Shown here piece after piece: positions 16,354 through 24,917 of a stretch of 64,000 bases of DNA (positions are counted from its first letter, which is position 1; the number at the start of each line of letters is the position of its first letter). The stretch covers positions 930,001-994,000 of the forward strand of contig CATOSU010000001.1 of assembly GCA_951812615.1 (NCBI GenBank), given 5' to 3'. The position numbers were made by a program, and so were the translations under genes. This DNA is from an uncultured Paracoccaceae bacterium (GTDB taxonomy: Bacteria; Pseudomonadota; Alphaproteobacteria; Rhodobacterales; Rhodobacteraceae). The notes beneath the pieces were generated by a model. That model was not told the DNA's origin. It was given only the letters and a program-made list of their open reading frames with translations, and ran no database searches.

Positions 16354-17388
16354 TCATGACAGCGGTTGACGCAAAATCCCTAACAATTCGTGCATATCCG
16401 GTGGCAAAGGCGCCTCGAAACGCAGGCTTTCCCCGCGCACCGGGTGAACAAAGCCCAGCACCGCCGCGTGCAGAGCCTGCCGCGGGAACCCGCGCACAGC
16501 CGCTTCCGCCGTCTCTCCCAGCGCCGCCCGCGCCAGCCGCCGCTTGCCGCCATAAACCGGATCCCCCACCAGCGCATGGCCGGCATGGGCCATATGCACC
16601 CGGATCTGATGGGTTCGTCCGGTTTCCAGCCAGCATTCAGTCAGCGCCAGCACCGGCGGCGTGCCGAACCGCTCGACCACCCGCGCCCGGGTCACCGCAT
16701 GGCGCCCGCCCTGAAACAGCACCGCCTGACGCTGGCGGTCGGTCTTGTGCCGGGCCAGCTGGGTCGTCAGGCGCATCACGTTGCCGGGCTCGAAACTGAC
16801 ACCGCGCACCCCGCGCAGCCGGGGGTCCCCGGCATCCGGCACCCCGTAAACCAGCGCCTGGTACTGCCGTTCAACGCTGTGATCGGCGAACTGTCCCGCC
16901 AGCCCGTGATGCGCCGCATCCGATTTTGCCACCACCAGCAGGCCGGTTGTGTCCTTGTCGATGCGGTGCACGATGCCCGGCCGGCGCACCCCGCCCACCC
17001 CGCTCAGATCCGCGCCGCAATGGGCCAGCAGGGCATTCACCAGCGTCCCCGAGGGCGACCCCGGCGCGGGATGCACCACCATCCCGGCGGCCTTGTTGAC
17101 CACGATCAGGTCGGCATCCTCGTAAACCACCTCCAGCGGCAGCGCCTCGGGCGCGATGTGGCTGTCATCCGCCTCCTCCACGGTCACGCGCACTGCCGCG
17201 CCGGCGATCACCCGTGCCTTGGGGTCAGAAACCACCGCACCGTCAATCTCAACCGCCCCCGCGACGATCAGCCGGGCCAGCCGCGTGCGCGACAGCGCCG
17301 CGCTCTCTGGCGCATCCCGGGAAAGCGCCTTATCAAGGCGGGGTGGCGGTTCCGCCGCGATGCTGAATTCTACCGTGCGGCTGCCCAT
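16354..17388 (-). CDS. RluA/RluD-family ribosomal RNA pseudouridine synthase
   Basis: 344 residues. An S4-like N-terminal domain (SRTRLARLIVAGAVEIDGAVV) precedes the catalytic domain with HRIDKDTTGLLVVAKSD, whose aspartate is the conserved catalytic residue, and ETGRTHQIRVHMAHAGHALVGDPVYGG. It isomerises uridines to pseudouridine in 23S rRNA; RluD is the closest functional guess. The start is 17388; its start codon shares bases with the start codon of the divergent DUF6476 gene (both lie in the tetranucleotide CATG at 17386-17389). A longer frame back to 17619 would run through the divergent gene. Confidence 0.92.
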   Translation of the reverse strand: MGSRTVEFSIAAEPPPRLDKALSRDAPESAALSRTRLARLIVAGAVEIDGAVVSDPKARVIAGAAVRVTVEEADDSHIAPEALPLEVVYEDADLIVVNKAAGMVVHPAPGSPSGTLVNALLAHCGADLSGVGGVRRPGIVHRIDKDTTGLLVVAKSDAAHHGLAGQFADHSVERQYQALVYGVPDAGDPRLRGVRGVSFEPGNVMRLTTQLARHKTDRQRQAVLFQGGRHAVTRARVVERFGTPPVLALTECWLETGRTHQIRVHMAHAGHALVGDPVYGGKRRLARAALGETAEAAVRGFPRQALHAAVLGFVHPVRGESLRFEAPLPPDMHELLGILRQPLS

Positions 17389-17689
17389 GTCCGACCCTTC
17401 CCTGCCCGAACCACCCAACCTGCGGTTCCTGCGCATCCTTGTCACGACGCTGACCGCCGTGATGATCTGCGGGCTTTTAGTGATCGTCGGGCTGCTTGTC
17501 ATCCGTTTCTCGTCCGAACGCGGTCCGCAGCTGCCGGAACAGGTCACCCTGCCAAGCGGGGTCAGCGCGTTGGCGATCACGGCCGCCCGCGACTGGTACG
17601 CGGTGGTCACCGATGACAACCGGGTGCTGGTGTTCGATCAGGCCACCGGAGAACTTCGACAGACGCTGACCATCGGGCAGGGCGACTGA
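17387..17689 (+). CDS. DUF6476 small membrane-anchored protein
   Basis: 100 residues. One membrane helix (VTTLTAVMICGLLVIVGLLVIRF, about residues 19-41) is followed by a small extracytoplasmic domain with a propeller-blade-like stretch, DWYAVVTDDNRVLVFDQATGELRQTL. It matches the DUF6476 proteins that neighbour the RluA-family gene in many Rhodobacteraceae; function unknown. Its ATG at 17387 overlaps by 2 nt, on the opposite strand, the start codon of the pseudouridine synthase gene, leaving no untranslated spacer between them. Confidence 0.85.
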   Translation: MSDPSLPEPPNLRFLRILVTTLTAVMICGLLVIVGLLVIRFSSERGPQLPEQVTLPSGVSALAITAARDWYAVVTDDNRVLVFDQATGELRQTLTIGQGD

Positions 17690-17879
17690 TCAGCGCGATC
17701 AGGCCCGGGGTTCGGCTCAGGATGAGATCCGCCTGAAGCGTGACGTCCACATTTGCACTCAAAATGACAGTGCCGGGGAACGGCCCGTCGATGCGCGGCG
17801 GTCCAGAGGGTCGCGTTCACGCGCAAGGCCTATCGAGGAGCAGAGAGTTTTGCAGATGTGTCGCTCTCCGAACCGGCGC

Positions 17880-18089
17880 TCAGCCGATCGCGATCAGCAC
17901 GCCGACCACGGCAAAGATCAGCGACAGCACCGAAAACCCGGCAATCAGGTAATCACCCAGCGTCCATGACCGCGGATTGATAACCGAATCGGCGGCGGCC
18001 GGGCTGGCCGGTTTTTCCGCGGGCTTGCTGTCGGTCGCAACGGCGGTGCTGCGCGATGCGGCGATGGGGGGAATCATGACACTGCTCAT
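17880..18089 (-). CDS. Small single-pass membrane protein, hypothetical
   Basis: 69 residues. An Ala/Pro/Ser-rich N-terminal half is followed by SWTLGDYLIAGFSVLSLIFAVVGVLIAIG, a clear C-terminal membrane helix. I do not recognise the family. There is no good ribosome-binding site at 18089 or at the next internal ATG, so the start is uncertain and the gene is accepted mainly on the membrane helix and on the gap it fills. The 190 nt before it (17690-17879) hold nothing I can assign. Confidence 0.45.
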   Translation of the reverse strand: MSSVMIPPIAASRSTAVATDSKPAEKPASPAAADSVINPRSWTLGDYLIAGFSVLSLIFAVVGVLIAIG

Positions 18090-18164
18090 GGGGGCGGAAT
18101 ACGCAATGCTGCGTCTGCATAACAGTCCGGAATTCCGCCATGCGCGGGATCTTGCCGGGCCGGT

Positions 18165-18728
18165 CTATTCCTTCTTCAGAAACGAGGAAACGGTGGACTG
18201 TTTTTCCCCGTTCCGCAGTCGGTTGAAGTCAAGGTTCAGCCCGCCCTCGGCCAGCGTCCGGTCAAACTGCTGGATTTCGTAACCGCCATCATCATCCACG
18301 AACAGCGAATACACCGTCAGCGTGTCGCCCACGATCCGGGCCCAGACATAGGGCTCGCCCTTCATCGGGTCGAGCTGCACCTCGTGGCCGAACACGTTCT
18401 TCTTCTGCGCGGCCGCGTATACCCCGTCACGGTCGGTGGCCACGAACTCTATGTCATAGGACTTTTCCTTGGTCCGCCCGCCGGACTTGTAGGTCACCGT
18501 GGTCCATTGCACGTTGAAGCTTTTCTTGTTCTCGGTGATCTCTACGCTCAGGTCGCGTTGCTGTTTCGTCCCGTCTGCCCGCTCCATTTCCGCCGACCCG
18601 GTGTAAGAACCGACAAAGGGCGCGATTTCGGCGCGGGCCACCTGCGCGGCCAGCGCCAGGATCAGGACCATCAGAGCCATGCTCAGATGCGGAAGGGCGG
18701 AACGGGAAATCTGGCGAACGCGGGTCAC
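18165..18728 (-). CDS. Secreted hypothetical protein
   Basis: 187 residues from a GTG at 18728 that is preceded at about 10 nt by AAGGAG; an ATG at 18761 would place this ribosome site inside the gene. The first about 34 residues are a signal peptide (ALPHLSMALMVLILALAAQVARA), and the mature part (FVGSYTGSAEMERADGTKQQ, VQLDPMKGEPYVWARIVGDTL) looks like a single beta-barrel-like periplasmic domain. No family recognised. Confidence 0.75.
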   Translation of the reverse strand: MTRVRQISRSALPHLSMALMVLILALAAQVARAEIAPFVGSYTGSAEMERADGTKQQRDLSVEITENKKSFNVQWTTVTYKSGGRTKEKSYDIEFVATDRDGVYAAAQKKNVFGHEVQLDPMKGEPYVWARIVGDTLTVYSLFVDDDGGYEIQQFDRTLAEGGLNLDFNRLRNGEKQSTVSSFLKKE

Positions 18729-18973
18729 TGGTCTGCTTCTCCTTGTCCTGCAACCGGCCATCTGCAGTTGCTCAACTGGGATCAGCCTATACCGATTGCC
18801 CGCCGCACGAAAAGCCTCGACATGGTCGCGTTGCGCCGCTCTGAGGCAGCGGTGACAGATTTCCGGGTTTGTGACCGGCGGGCACAGGCATTAGGGTGCG
18901 CTCAACTGGCAGGTTGTGTGGCACGCGCCGCCGCCGTAAACGGCATGCAACAGTATACAAACGGAGTTGCGAC

Positions 18974-20365
18974 ATGTCTCAGACCCGCACAGAAACCGAC
19001 AGCTTTGGTCCGCTCGAAGTCCCCGGCGACAAGTACTGGGGCGCCCAGACCCAGCGGTCCCTGAAAAACTTCCCCATCGGGTGGGAGAAACAGCCGGTCG
19101 CGATCGTCCGCGCGCTGGGCGTGATCAAGAAGGCCTGCGCCGAAGCCAACCTCGCGCTGGGCAAGCTCGATGCCGAACGCGGCAATGCCATCATCGAAGC
19201 CGCCGGCGAGGTTGTCGACGGCAAGCTCGACGATCACTTCCCGCTGGTGGTCTGGCAGACCGGGTCCGGCACCCAGTCGAACATGAACGCCAACGAGGTG
19301 ATCTCGAACCGCGCAATTGAAATCCTCGGCGGCAAAATGGGGTCCAAGGACCCGGTGCATCCCAACGACCACTGCAACATGGGCCAGTCGTCAAACGATA
19401 CCTTCCCGACGGCCATGCATATCGGCACGGCAATGATGGCGCGCGACGTGCTGCTGCCGGGTTTGCGCAAACTGCACGCGGCGATGGAAAAGAAGGTCGC
19501 GGAGTTCGACGGCATCATCAAGATCGGCCGCACCCATACCCAGGACGCCACGCCGCTGACGCTGAGCCAGGAGTTTTCCGGCTACACCCACCAGATCGCC
19601 ATGGGCATCGCCCGGGTCGAGGCCGCCCTGCCCCGCATCTATGAACTGGCACAGGGCGGAACCGCCGTCGGCACCGGGCTGAACACGCCCGTGGGCTGGG
19701 GCGAAACCGTGGCCGCCAACATGGCGGCCATCACCGGCCTGCCCTTTGTCACCGCCCCCAACAAGTTCGAGGCGCTGGCCGCCCATGATGCGATGGTCGA
19801 AATGTCCGGCGCGCTGAAAACCGTCGCCGCTTCGCTTTTCAAGATCGCCAATGACATCCGCTTCCTCGGCTCGGGCCCGCGCTGTGGCCTCGGCGAACTG
19901 GTCCTGCCGGAAAACGAACCGGGATCCTCGATCATGCCGGGCAAGGTGAACCCGACCCAGTGCGAGGCGCTGACACAGGTCTGCGCCCATGTGATGGGCA
20001 ACGACGCCGCAGTCGGCTTTGCCGGGTCACAGGGCCATTTCGAACTGAACGTGTTCAAGCCGATGATGTCCTACAACGTGTTGCAATCCATGCAGCTTCT
20101 GGGCGATGCGGCGTCGGCCTTTACCGACAACCTCGTCGACGGGCTTGCCGCCAATGCCGACCGGATCGAAAAGCTGATGCGCGAATCGCTGATGCTGGTG
20201 ACCGCGCTGGCGCCCGAGATCGGCTATGACAACGCCACCGCCGTCGCCAAGACCGCGCACAAGAACGGCACCACGCTGAAGGAAGAAGCCATCGCGCTGG
20301 GCTTCGTCGATGAAGAAACCTTCGACAGGGTTGTCCGTCCGGAACAGATGATCGGCCCGAAATGA
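18974..20365 (+). CDS. fumC: Fumarate hydratase, class II
   Basis: 463 residues, the usual length. The fumarase/aspartase signature [15 protein letters not shown] is present (GSSxxPxKxN), as are [19 protein letters not shown] and the [16 protein letters not shown] substrate-binding segment. It interconverts fumarate and malate in the citric acid cycle. The ATG at 18974 has GGAG about 9 nt upstream. The stop codon overlaps the start of the DUF4169 gene (ATGA), and three further small genes follow on the same strand, a gene order common in Rhodobacteraceae. Confidence 0.97.
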   Translation: MSQTRTETDSFGPLEVPGDKYWGAQTQRSLKNFPIGWEKQPVAIVRALGVIKKACAEANLALGKLDAERGNAIIEAAGEVVDGKLDDHFPLVVWQTGSGTQSNMNANEVISNRAIEILGGKMGSKDPVHPNDHCNMGQSSNDTFPTAMHIGTAMMARDVLLPGLRKLHAAMEKKVAEFDGIIKIGRTHTQDATPLTLSQEFSGYTHQIAMGIARVEAALPRIYELAQGGTAVGTGLNTPVGWGETVAANMAAITGLPFVTAPNKFEALAAHDAMVEMSGALKTVAASLFKIANDIRFLGSGPRCGLGELVLPENEPGSSIMPGKVNPTQCEALTQVCAHVMGNDAAVGFAGSQGHFELNVFKPMMSYNVLQSMQLLGDAASAFTDNLVDGLAANADRIEKLMRESLMLVTALAPEIGYDNATAVAKTAHKNGTTLKEEAIALGFVDEETFDRVVRPEQMIGPK

Positions 20366-20538
20366 GCCAGCCGGTCAACCTGAACAAGCACCGCAAGGCA
20401 AAGGCACGGGCCGGGAAAAAGGCGCGCGCCGATGAAAACGCGGTAAAGTTCGGGCGGACCGGAGCAGAGAAAAAACTGGACCGCGCGCGGGCCGAGAAAT
20501 CCGCGCGCGATCTGGACGGGCACGGGCGCGACAGGTGA
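20362..20538 (+). CDS. DUF4169 family protein
   Basis: 58 residues, extremely basic and charged: [20 protein letters not shown] followed by [17 protein letters not shown] at the end. This is the DUF4169 pattern (NLNxxRKAKAR... start, KFGRT near the middle). Function unknown; the charge suggests nucleic acid or ribosome contact (inference). It overlaps fumC by 4 nt upstream and the ribbon-helix-helix gene by 4 nt downstream, so all three should be translated together. Confidence 0.85.
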   Translation: MSQPVNLNKHRKAKARAGKKARADENAVKFGRTGAEKKLDRARAEKSARDLDGHGRDR

Positions 20539-20750
20539 GCCGGCCGAAAAAACGCTCGCTGACCCTGCGCGGACACCGCACCTCGGTGTCGCTGGAGGAC
20601 GAGTTTTGGGGCGCCTTCCGCGACATCGCCGCAGAACAGGACCGCGCAGTCAACGATCTGGCCGCCGAGATTGACGCCGCGCGCGGGCTGGACAGCGGGC
20701 TGGCCTCGGCAATCCGGCTGTTTGTGCTGCGCAGCTTAAGGACCCGTTAA
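20535..20750 (+). CDS. Ribbon-helix-helix domain protein
   Basis: 71 residues starting at GTG within the DUF4169 stop (GTGA overlap). KRSLTLRGHRTSVSLEDEFWGAFRDIAAEQ has the short beta strand plus helix arrangement of ribbon-helix-helix proteins (RHH_4 type), usually dimeric DNA binders. Could regulate the fumC group, which is inference from position. Confidence 0.82.
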   Translation: MSRPKKRSLTLRGHRTSVSLEDEFWGAFRDIAAEQDRAVNDLAAEIDAARGLDSGLASAIRLFVLRSLRTR

Positions 20751-20774
20751 GCTTGATCCGGCAAAGCTTGACGG

Positions 20775-21086
20775 ATGCAGAACTCACCTCTTTCCCCGGA
20801 ACAGTGGATCGCCGACCTGTTCAGTTCGAAGGCGGCCCGGCAAGGCGCAGTCATCCGGCGCAAGCTGCGCGACGTGGAGCGGTATGCCGGGCTCAGCCGG
20901 TTTGCCGCGGAACTGGACCGGCGCGGCTACCGGGCCGTGGAAAATGCCGGCCAGCTTGTCATTTTCTGCAATCGCGAACCGATCCGGAAATTCGGGAAAC
21001 CGCTTTCCTTGAAGGAAAGCGGCACGGAAACTTTGAAAGTTTCCGTTTCCCTGCCGCATCGGACAAGCGCCGGAACCGCGCTCTGA
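20775..21086 (+). CDS. Small conserved Rhodobacteraceae protein with palindrome-encoded tail
   Basis: 103 residues. Residues 1-72 (PLSPEQWIADLFSSKAARQG, VIRRKLRDVERYAG, GYRAVENAGQLVIFCNREPI) resemble small proteins that databases often label N-(5'-phosphoribosyl)anthranilate isomerase; they are far too short to be the TIM-barrel enzyme, so I do not use that name. From about residue 76 the reading frame passes through two perfect palindromes (21000-21045), producing a tail containing LSLKESGTETLKVSVSLP that is probably not part of the ancestral protein. Confidence 0.75.
   Translation: MQNSPLSPEQWIADLFSSKAARQGAVIRRKLRDVERYAGLSRFAAELDRRGYRAVENAGQLVIFCNREPIRKFGKPLSLKESGTETLKVSVSLPHRTSAGTAL
21000..21045 (+). 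repeat. Pair of palindromes at the 3' end of a plus-strand gene
   Basis: P1: arms CCGCTTTCCTT / AAGGAAAGCGG around a single G (21000-21022). P2: arms CGGAAACTTT / AAAGTTTCCG around a single G (21025-21045). Both are perfect. The pair lies inside the last codons of the 103-aa gene. A mirror pair follows at 21136-21180. Confidence 0.88.
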
Positions 21087-21135
21087 CGTCTGATTCCCTG
21101 CCTTCGCAGCGCCAGAGACATACGCCTGCCCCCGA

Positions 21136-21180
21136 CGCTTTCTTTCAAAGAAAGCGCAGCGGACCCTTTCAAAGGGTCCG
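21136..21180 (-). repeat. Pair of palindromes at the 3' end of the P450 gene
   Basis: P3: arms CGCTTTCTTT / AAAGAAAGCG around C (21136-21156). P4: arms CGGACCCTTT / AAAGGGTCCG around C (21160-21180). Read on the minus strand, both have TTTGAAA centres like P1 and P2 on the plus strand, so each convergent gene ends in its own similarly oriented pair. The P450 stop codon (21169-21171) lies inside P4. Confidence 0.88.
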
Positions 21181-22533
21181 GTCCCGGCGTTCCAGTTTCA
21201 GCCAGATGCCATCTTTCGAGCGCACCGTCAGATGCGCCACAGGCACCGGCGCGCGGCCTTCGACCGGTGTCACCCGGAAGGCCCGCAGCAAAACCGACAG
21301 CAACAGCGGCCCCTCGACCATGGCAAACCCGGCCCCGGTACAGACCCGCGGTCCGGCCGAAAACGGGATATAGGCGTCCCGCGCACAGGCCTTGCCGTTC
21401 TGCGTGCCCCACCGGTCCGGGTCGAACCCGTCGGGGTTGTCCCAGATCCGGCTGTGCCGGTGCAGGTGCCACGGGCTCAGCACCATCTGCGCGCCGACCG
21501 GCACGTCCCGGTCGCGGAACCGCTCCGGACAGGTCGCCTCGCGCACCATCATCGGCACCGGCGGATAAAGCCGCAGCGCCTCGCGAAACACGTCGCGGCT
21601 GACCCGCAGTTTGCTCATCACCGAAAACCCCGGATCGCGCAGCGCGTCGGCCTCTTCGGCGACCCGGTCCTGCCATTCCGGGTAAAGCGCCATCAGGTAC
21701 AGCGTCCAGGCCAGTGCCGAGGCGCTGGTTTCATGCCCGGCAAGAAAGAAGATCGCCACCTGGTCGACCATCTCTTCGGTATCGAACCGCGCCCCGGTCT
21801 GCGGATCGCGGGTCGTCATGATCTTGGTGGCCAGATCGTCCAGCGCGGTGCCGGCCTCGATCGCCGCCATCCGCTCGGCCGTCAGCTGCCCGATAAGACC
21901 GCGGATTTCACGGGCGTTTTCCTTTGTGCCCCGGGGATAGAACCGCGGCATCCATTTCGGCAGCGGCACGAAGGCGGCAAGGTTCAGGATCGGCTGCGCC
22001 CGCTGGTACGCCCGGAACCGGGTGAACACCTGCGCGGCGACCGCATGCTCGATCGGGATCGAAAACAGGGTGCGGAAAATGACATCCGCCGCCGCGTGGC
22101 TGGTTTCCTCCTCGATCTCCACGGGCGCGCCCACCCGCTCTGCAAGCCGCACCACCGTGGCCTCGGCCGAGGCCCGCATGGCCGGAAACGTGTCCTTCAG
22201 CCGCCCGCCCTCGAAAGCCGGATCAATGATCTGCCGCTGCCGCTTCCACACCTCGCCATTGGTCAGGAAAACCGAATTGCCCAACAGCGGCCGCAACCCT
22301 TCGCTGATCCGGTTCGACTTGGGAAAATCGTCGGGGCGGTCTTTCAGGACGGTTTTGACCAGATCCGGCTGGTTAAGCAGGAATGACCGGAAAAACGGCG
22401 TCCGGAACTCGGCCATCCATGCCCGGTAAAGCCGCGCGGGCTGGGCCGACAACAGGTCCTGCCGAAACAGCTTCATGTAGCGCCACAGCGACACACGGTC
22501 CGGCCGGGCCGGCGGCTTGGGCGGCAGGCTCAT
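21169..22533 (-). CDS. Cytochrome P450
   Basis: 454 residues. The I-helix AGHETSASALAW (about residue 265), the ExxR motif EALRLYPP (about 315) and the haem-binding loop FSAGPRVCTGAGFA (Cys near residue 398) are all intact, so it should be an active haem monooxygenase. The overall sequence resembles the bacterial class that includes CYP4/102-like fatty acid hydroxylases, but substrate is not predictable. Its start overlaps the stop of the upstream serine-hydrolase-like gene by 4 nt, so both are made from one mRNA. No redox partner gene is nearby. Confidence 0.92.
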   Translation of the reverse strand: MSLPPKPPARPDRVSLWRYMKLFRQDLLSAQPARLYRAWMAEFRTPFFRSFLLNQPDLVKTVLKDRPDDFPKSNRISEGLRPLLGNSVFLTNGEVWKRQRQIIDPAFEGGRLKDTFPAMRASAEATVVRLAERVGAPVEIEEETSHAAADVIFRTLFSIPIEHAVAAQVFTRFRAYQRAQPILNLAAFVPLPKWMPRFYPRGTKENAREIRGLIGQLTAERMAAIEAGTALDDLATKIMTTRDPQTGARFDTEEMVDQVAIFFLAGHETSASALAWTLYLMALYPEWQDRVAEEADALRDPGFSVMSKLRVSRDVFREALRLYPPVPMMVREATCPERFRDRDVPVGAQMVLSPWHLHRHSRIWDNPDGFDPDRWGTQNGKACARDAYIPFSAGPRVCTGAGFAMVEGPLLLSVLLRAFRVTPVEGRAPVPVAHLTVRSKDGIWLKLERRDRTL

Positions 22534-23756
22534 GCCGGCTGAACAGAGGTGTATTTGCTGACCGCCGCCTCGATCCGCGATTTCGACGGCTGGCGGCCTG
22601 CGTAACGATCGGCCAGCAGGCGCGGACCCGCGGTAATGGCAAAATAATCATAATCGCCCGGCGCATCGAAGGCGCAAAGATATTGAAAATGCAGCCGGAA
22701 AAACTTCCAGCGCAGCCGCGCCCATGTCTCCGGTTTCAGTGTCTTGGAAAACGCCGCCGACACCACCAGCGGCCAGCGTTTGCCCTCGGGCGCAACACCG
22801 CAGACCGTAACCGGGTCGCACAGCGCAAAGGTACAGCCATCCCCGGGCGCGGTGACATCGATCCAGGTCAGCTCGTCGCGCGCCGACAGGTATTGCAGAT
22901 CGGCGCGCAGTTCATAGGCCCGCGGCAGGAACGCCACCATCGGCACCACCTGCCCCAGCGTCAGCAGCGCCAGCGCCGGACCCGTCTCGGGGACGCGCCC
23001 GGACCGGATCAGGTCAGCCAGAACCGACACCGCCAGATGCGCGCCCGAGGAATGGCCAACGATCAGAACCTCGTCCACATCCTCCTGCAGGGCGCCGGCA
23101 ATGATGTCGGTGAACTCCGCCAGCCGCGCGGCAAGATCCGCAGGAGTAACCCCCTGATGTTGCGCCGAATAGGCGTAATTGTGCAAAAGGTAGTAGATAT
23201 AAAACAGGTTGTCATGGACCCGGAACCAGCGGATCGCCAGCCCCCCGGCCCCGAGCCCCAGCCCGACACCCGCAATCAGCCCGGCCGTCCCGGCCAGCGC
23301 CGCCCCCAGCGCACCCAGCCCCCAGGCCAGGCCAATCGCCAGCAGCAGCTGCGCCAGCAGGAACACCACCGGGTAGAGCGCCGCGATCACCGGGCCCTTG
23401 CGCAGCCGCATCAGCCGCCACAGCGCGCCCGACGCGATATAGGTCCACGCCACGTGGCCCAGCTGCCGGTAGGTTGCCGGGATCGAATTGGACATCGAAT
23501 TGCGCACGATGTCGGACCACACCATGACCTCCATGTCCGAGGTCACCTGCTGCCCGTCCATCCCGGCCTCGATCCGCCAGCCATAGCTGGCCTTCGTCTG
23601 CCGCCCTTTGAGAGAAATCTCATAGCCCGAAACCGCCGCCTGCGCGGCGGCTTCCTTACGGTAAAGTTCCCGGTACTTGCGCGAATGCACAGGGTCGTAG
23701 CCGGGGAAATAGAACACCCGGCGCCGGCGCACTGTCTGGTTTGTGTCGCGGCTCAT
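22530..23756 (-). CDS. Membrane protein with alpha/beta-hydrolase-like serine motif
   Basis: 408 residues, family not recognised. The N-terminus begins like a hydrolase (RRRVFYFPGYDP), two membrane segments lie at about residues 122-170 (VIAALYPVVFLLAQLLLAIG and the glycine-rich TAGLIAGVGLGLGAGGLAI), and the C-terminal half has VLIVGHSSGAHLAVSVLADL, a GxSxG nucleophile elbow. This suggests a membrane-bound serine hydrolase or acyltransferase. Its stop overlaps the P450 start (ATGA), so the two probably act in one pathway, perhaps on a lipid (inference). Confidence 0.8.
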   Translation of the reverse strand: MSRDTNQTVRRRRVFYFPGYDPVHSRKYRELYRKEAAAQAAVSGYEISLKGRQTKASYGWRIEAGMDGQQVTSDMEVMVWSDIVRNSMSNSIPATYRQLGHVAWTYIASGALWRLMRLRKGPVIAALYPVVFLLAQLLLAIGLAWGLGALGAALAGTAGLIAGVGLGLGAGGLAIRWFRVHDNLFYIYYLLHNYAYSAQHQGVTPADLAARLAEFTDIIAGALQEDVDEVLIVGHSSGAHLAVSVLADLIRSGRVPETGPALALLTLGQVVPMVAFLPRAYELRADLQYLSARDELTWIDVTAPGDGCTFALCDPVTVCGVAPEGKRWPLVVSAAFSKTLKPETWARLRWKFFRLHFQYLCAFDAPGDYDYFAITAGPRLLADRYAGRQPSKSRIEAAVSKYTSVQPA

Positions 23757-23831
23757 TTTGGTCCCGCGTTTTGCTCAGCCTCTTAATGGCCCAACCATAG
23801 CCGGGTTTTGCGGCGAGAGTAAGGCGCGGAC

Positions 23832-24584
23832 CTAACCCAGCACCGCCAACGCCGGGAAGGTTTCCAGCAGCCAGTAGGAGAACCGCGAAAACCCGCCGGT
23901 CAGCATCAGCAACCCGACCGTCCACAAAAGCAGGCCCATGACCCGCTCGATCCGCTCCATATGCCGTTTGATCCAGCCCATCACCCCGCCCAACCGGGGC
24001 AGAAAGGCCGCCACCAGCAGAAACGGCACGCCCAGCCCGGCGGCATAAACCGCCAGCAACATGGTGCCGCGGGACACAGACCCCTCAGAGGCGGCCAGCG
24101 ACAGGATCGCCCCCAGTTGAGGACCGATGCAGGGGGTCCAGCCAAAGGCAAAGGCCAGCCCCAGAACATAGGCACCAAACGACGTGCCGCCCTGATCGCC
24201 CACGTCGATCCGGGCCTCGCGGTCAAGGAACCCGATCCGGTAAATTCCGACAAAATGCGCCCCGAACGCCATCACCAGCAGCCCGGCAATGGTGTTGAAC
24301 CATCCCTGATAGGCCAGAAACACGGTTCCGATCGCCGACGCGGTAAAGCCCAGAAACAGGAACACCGTGCTCAGCCCGAGCACAAAGAACAGCGCCGGCA
24401 GCAGGGCCGGGTTCCTGCCGCGGTCTTCTGCGCTCAGTTCGCCCACCGAAACACCGCTCATATAAGCAAGGTACGGCGGTACAATCGGCAGCACGCAGGG
24501 CGACAGGAAACTGATCACACCGGCCAGCAGGGCCACGAACATGGCCGGCAACAGGCCCGCGTCGATGATGTCTATTCCGAACAT
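23832..24584 (-). CDS. ccdA: CcdA/DsbD-like cytochrome c biogenesis membrane protein
   Basis: 250 residues, six predicted membrane helices. LSPCVLPIVPPYLAYMSG (first half) and WTPCIGPQLGAILSLA (second half) carry the pair of membrane cysteines that pass electrons from cytoplasmic thioredoxin to periplasmic thiol-disulphide proteins, here probably for cytochrome c maturation. Length fits CcdA rather than the larger DsbD. It is divergent from tusA with 92 nt between. Confidence 0.92.
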   Translation of the reverse strand: MFGIDIIDAGLLPAMFVALLAGVISFLSPCVLPIVPPYLAYMSGVSVGELSAEDRGRNPALLPALFFVLGLSTVFLFLGFTASAIGTVFLAYQGWFNTIAGLLVMAFGAHFVGIYRIGFLDREARIDVGDQGGTSFGAYVLGLAFAFGWTPCIGPQLGAILSLAASEGSVSRGTMLLAVYAAGLGVPFLLVAAFLPRLGGVMGWIKRHMERIERVMGLLLWTVGLLMLTGGFSRFSYWLLETFPALAVLG

Positions 24585-24676
24585 GATCCGCTCTTATGCG
24601 ATCCGGTGGGCAAGGTCACGGTACACGGGGTCACATCCCTGTGGACAGCGTGAAACATCGACGTTACCCCAACCCT

Positions 24677-24910
24677 ATGACGCGACCCGAAAAAACGCTC
24701 GACGCCCGCGGCCTGCTCTGCCCGCTGCCCGTCCTAAAGGCCCGCAAAGTGCTGAAATCCCTGCAACCCGGCGCGGTTCTGGAATTGCTGGCAGACGATC
24801 CGGCAGCGGTTGTCGACGTGCCGCATTTCTGCGCGGAATCGGGGCATGAACTGGCCGGGCAGAGCGAGACCGGCGCGCATCAGGTCTACCTGATCCGCAA
24901 AACCGGCTGA
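24677..24910 (+). CDS. tusA: TusA-family sulfurtransferase
   Basis: 77 residues. LDARGLLCPLPVLKARKVLK has the CPxP motif with the active cysteine at about residue 14, diagnostic of the TusA/SirA/YeeD fold. These proteins relay sulphur for tRNA thiolation or other sulphur trafficking. I start at 24677 because an upstream in-frame start would add 27 residues that do not resemble the family. It is convergent with the OmpH gene, 7 nt apart. Confidence 0.9.
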   Translation: MTRPEKTLDARGLLCPLPVLKARKVLKSLQPGAVLELLADDPAAVVDVPHFCAESGHELAGQSETGAHQVYLIRKTG

Positions 24911-24917
24911 GCCCGGG

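Noticed and set aside
17690-17879. Possible small RNA between the DUF6476 gene and the small membrane protein gene
   Set aside because: No promoter, terminator or stable fold that I could recognise by eye.
20775-21086. Annotation as phosphoribosylanthranilate isomerase
   Set aside because: About 100 residues cannot form the TIM barrel of TrpF; the label on similar database entries appears to be a carried-over error.
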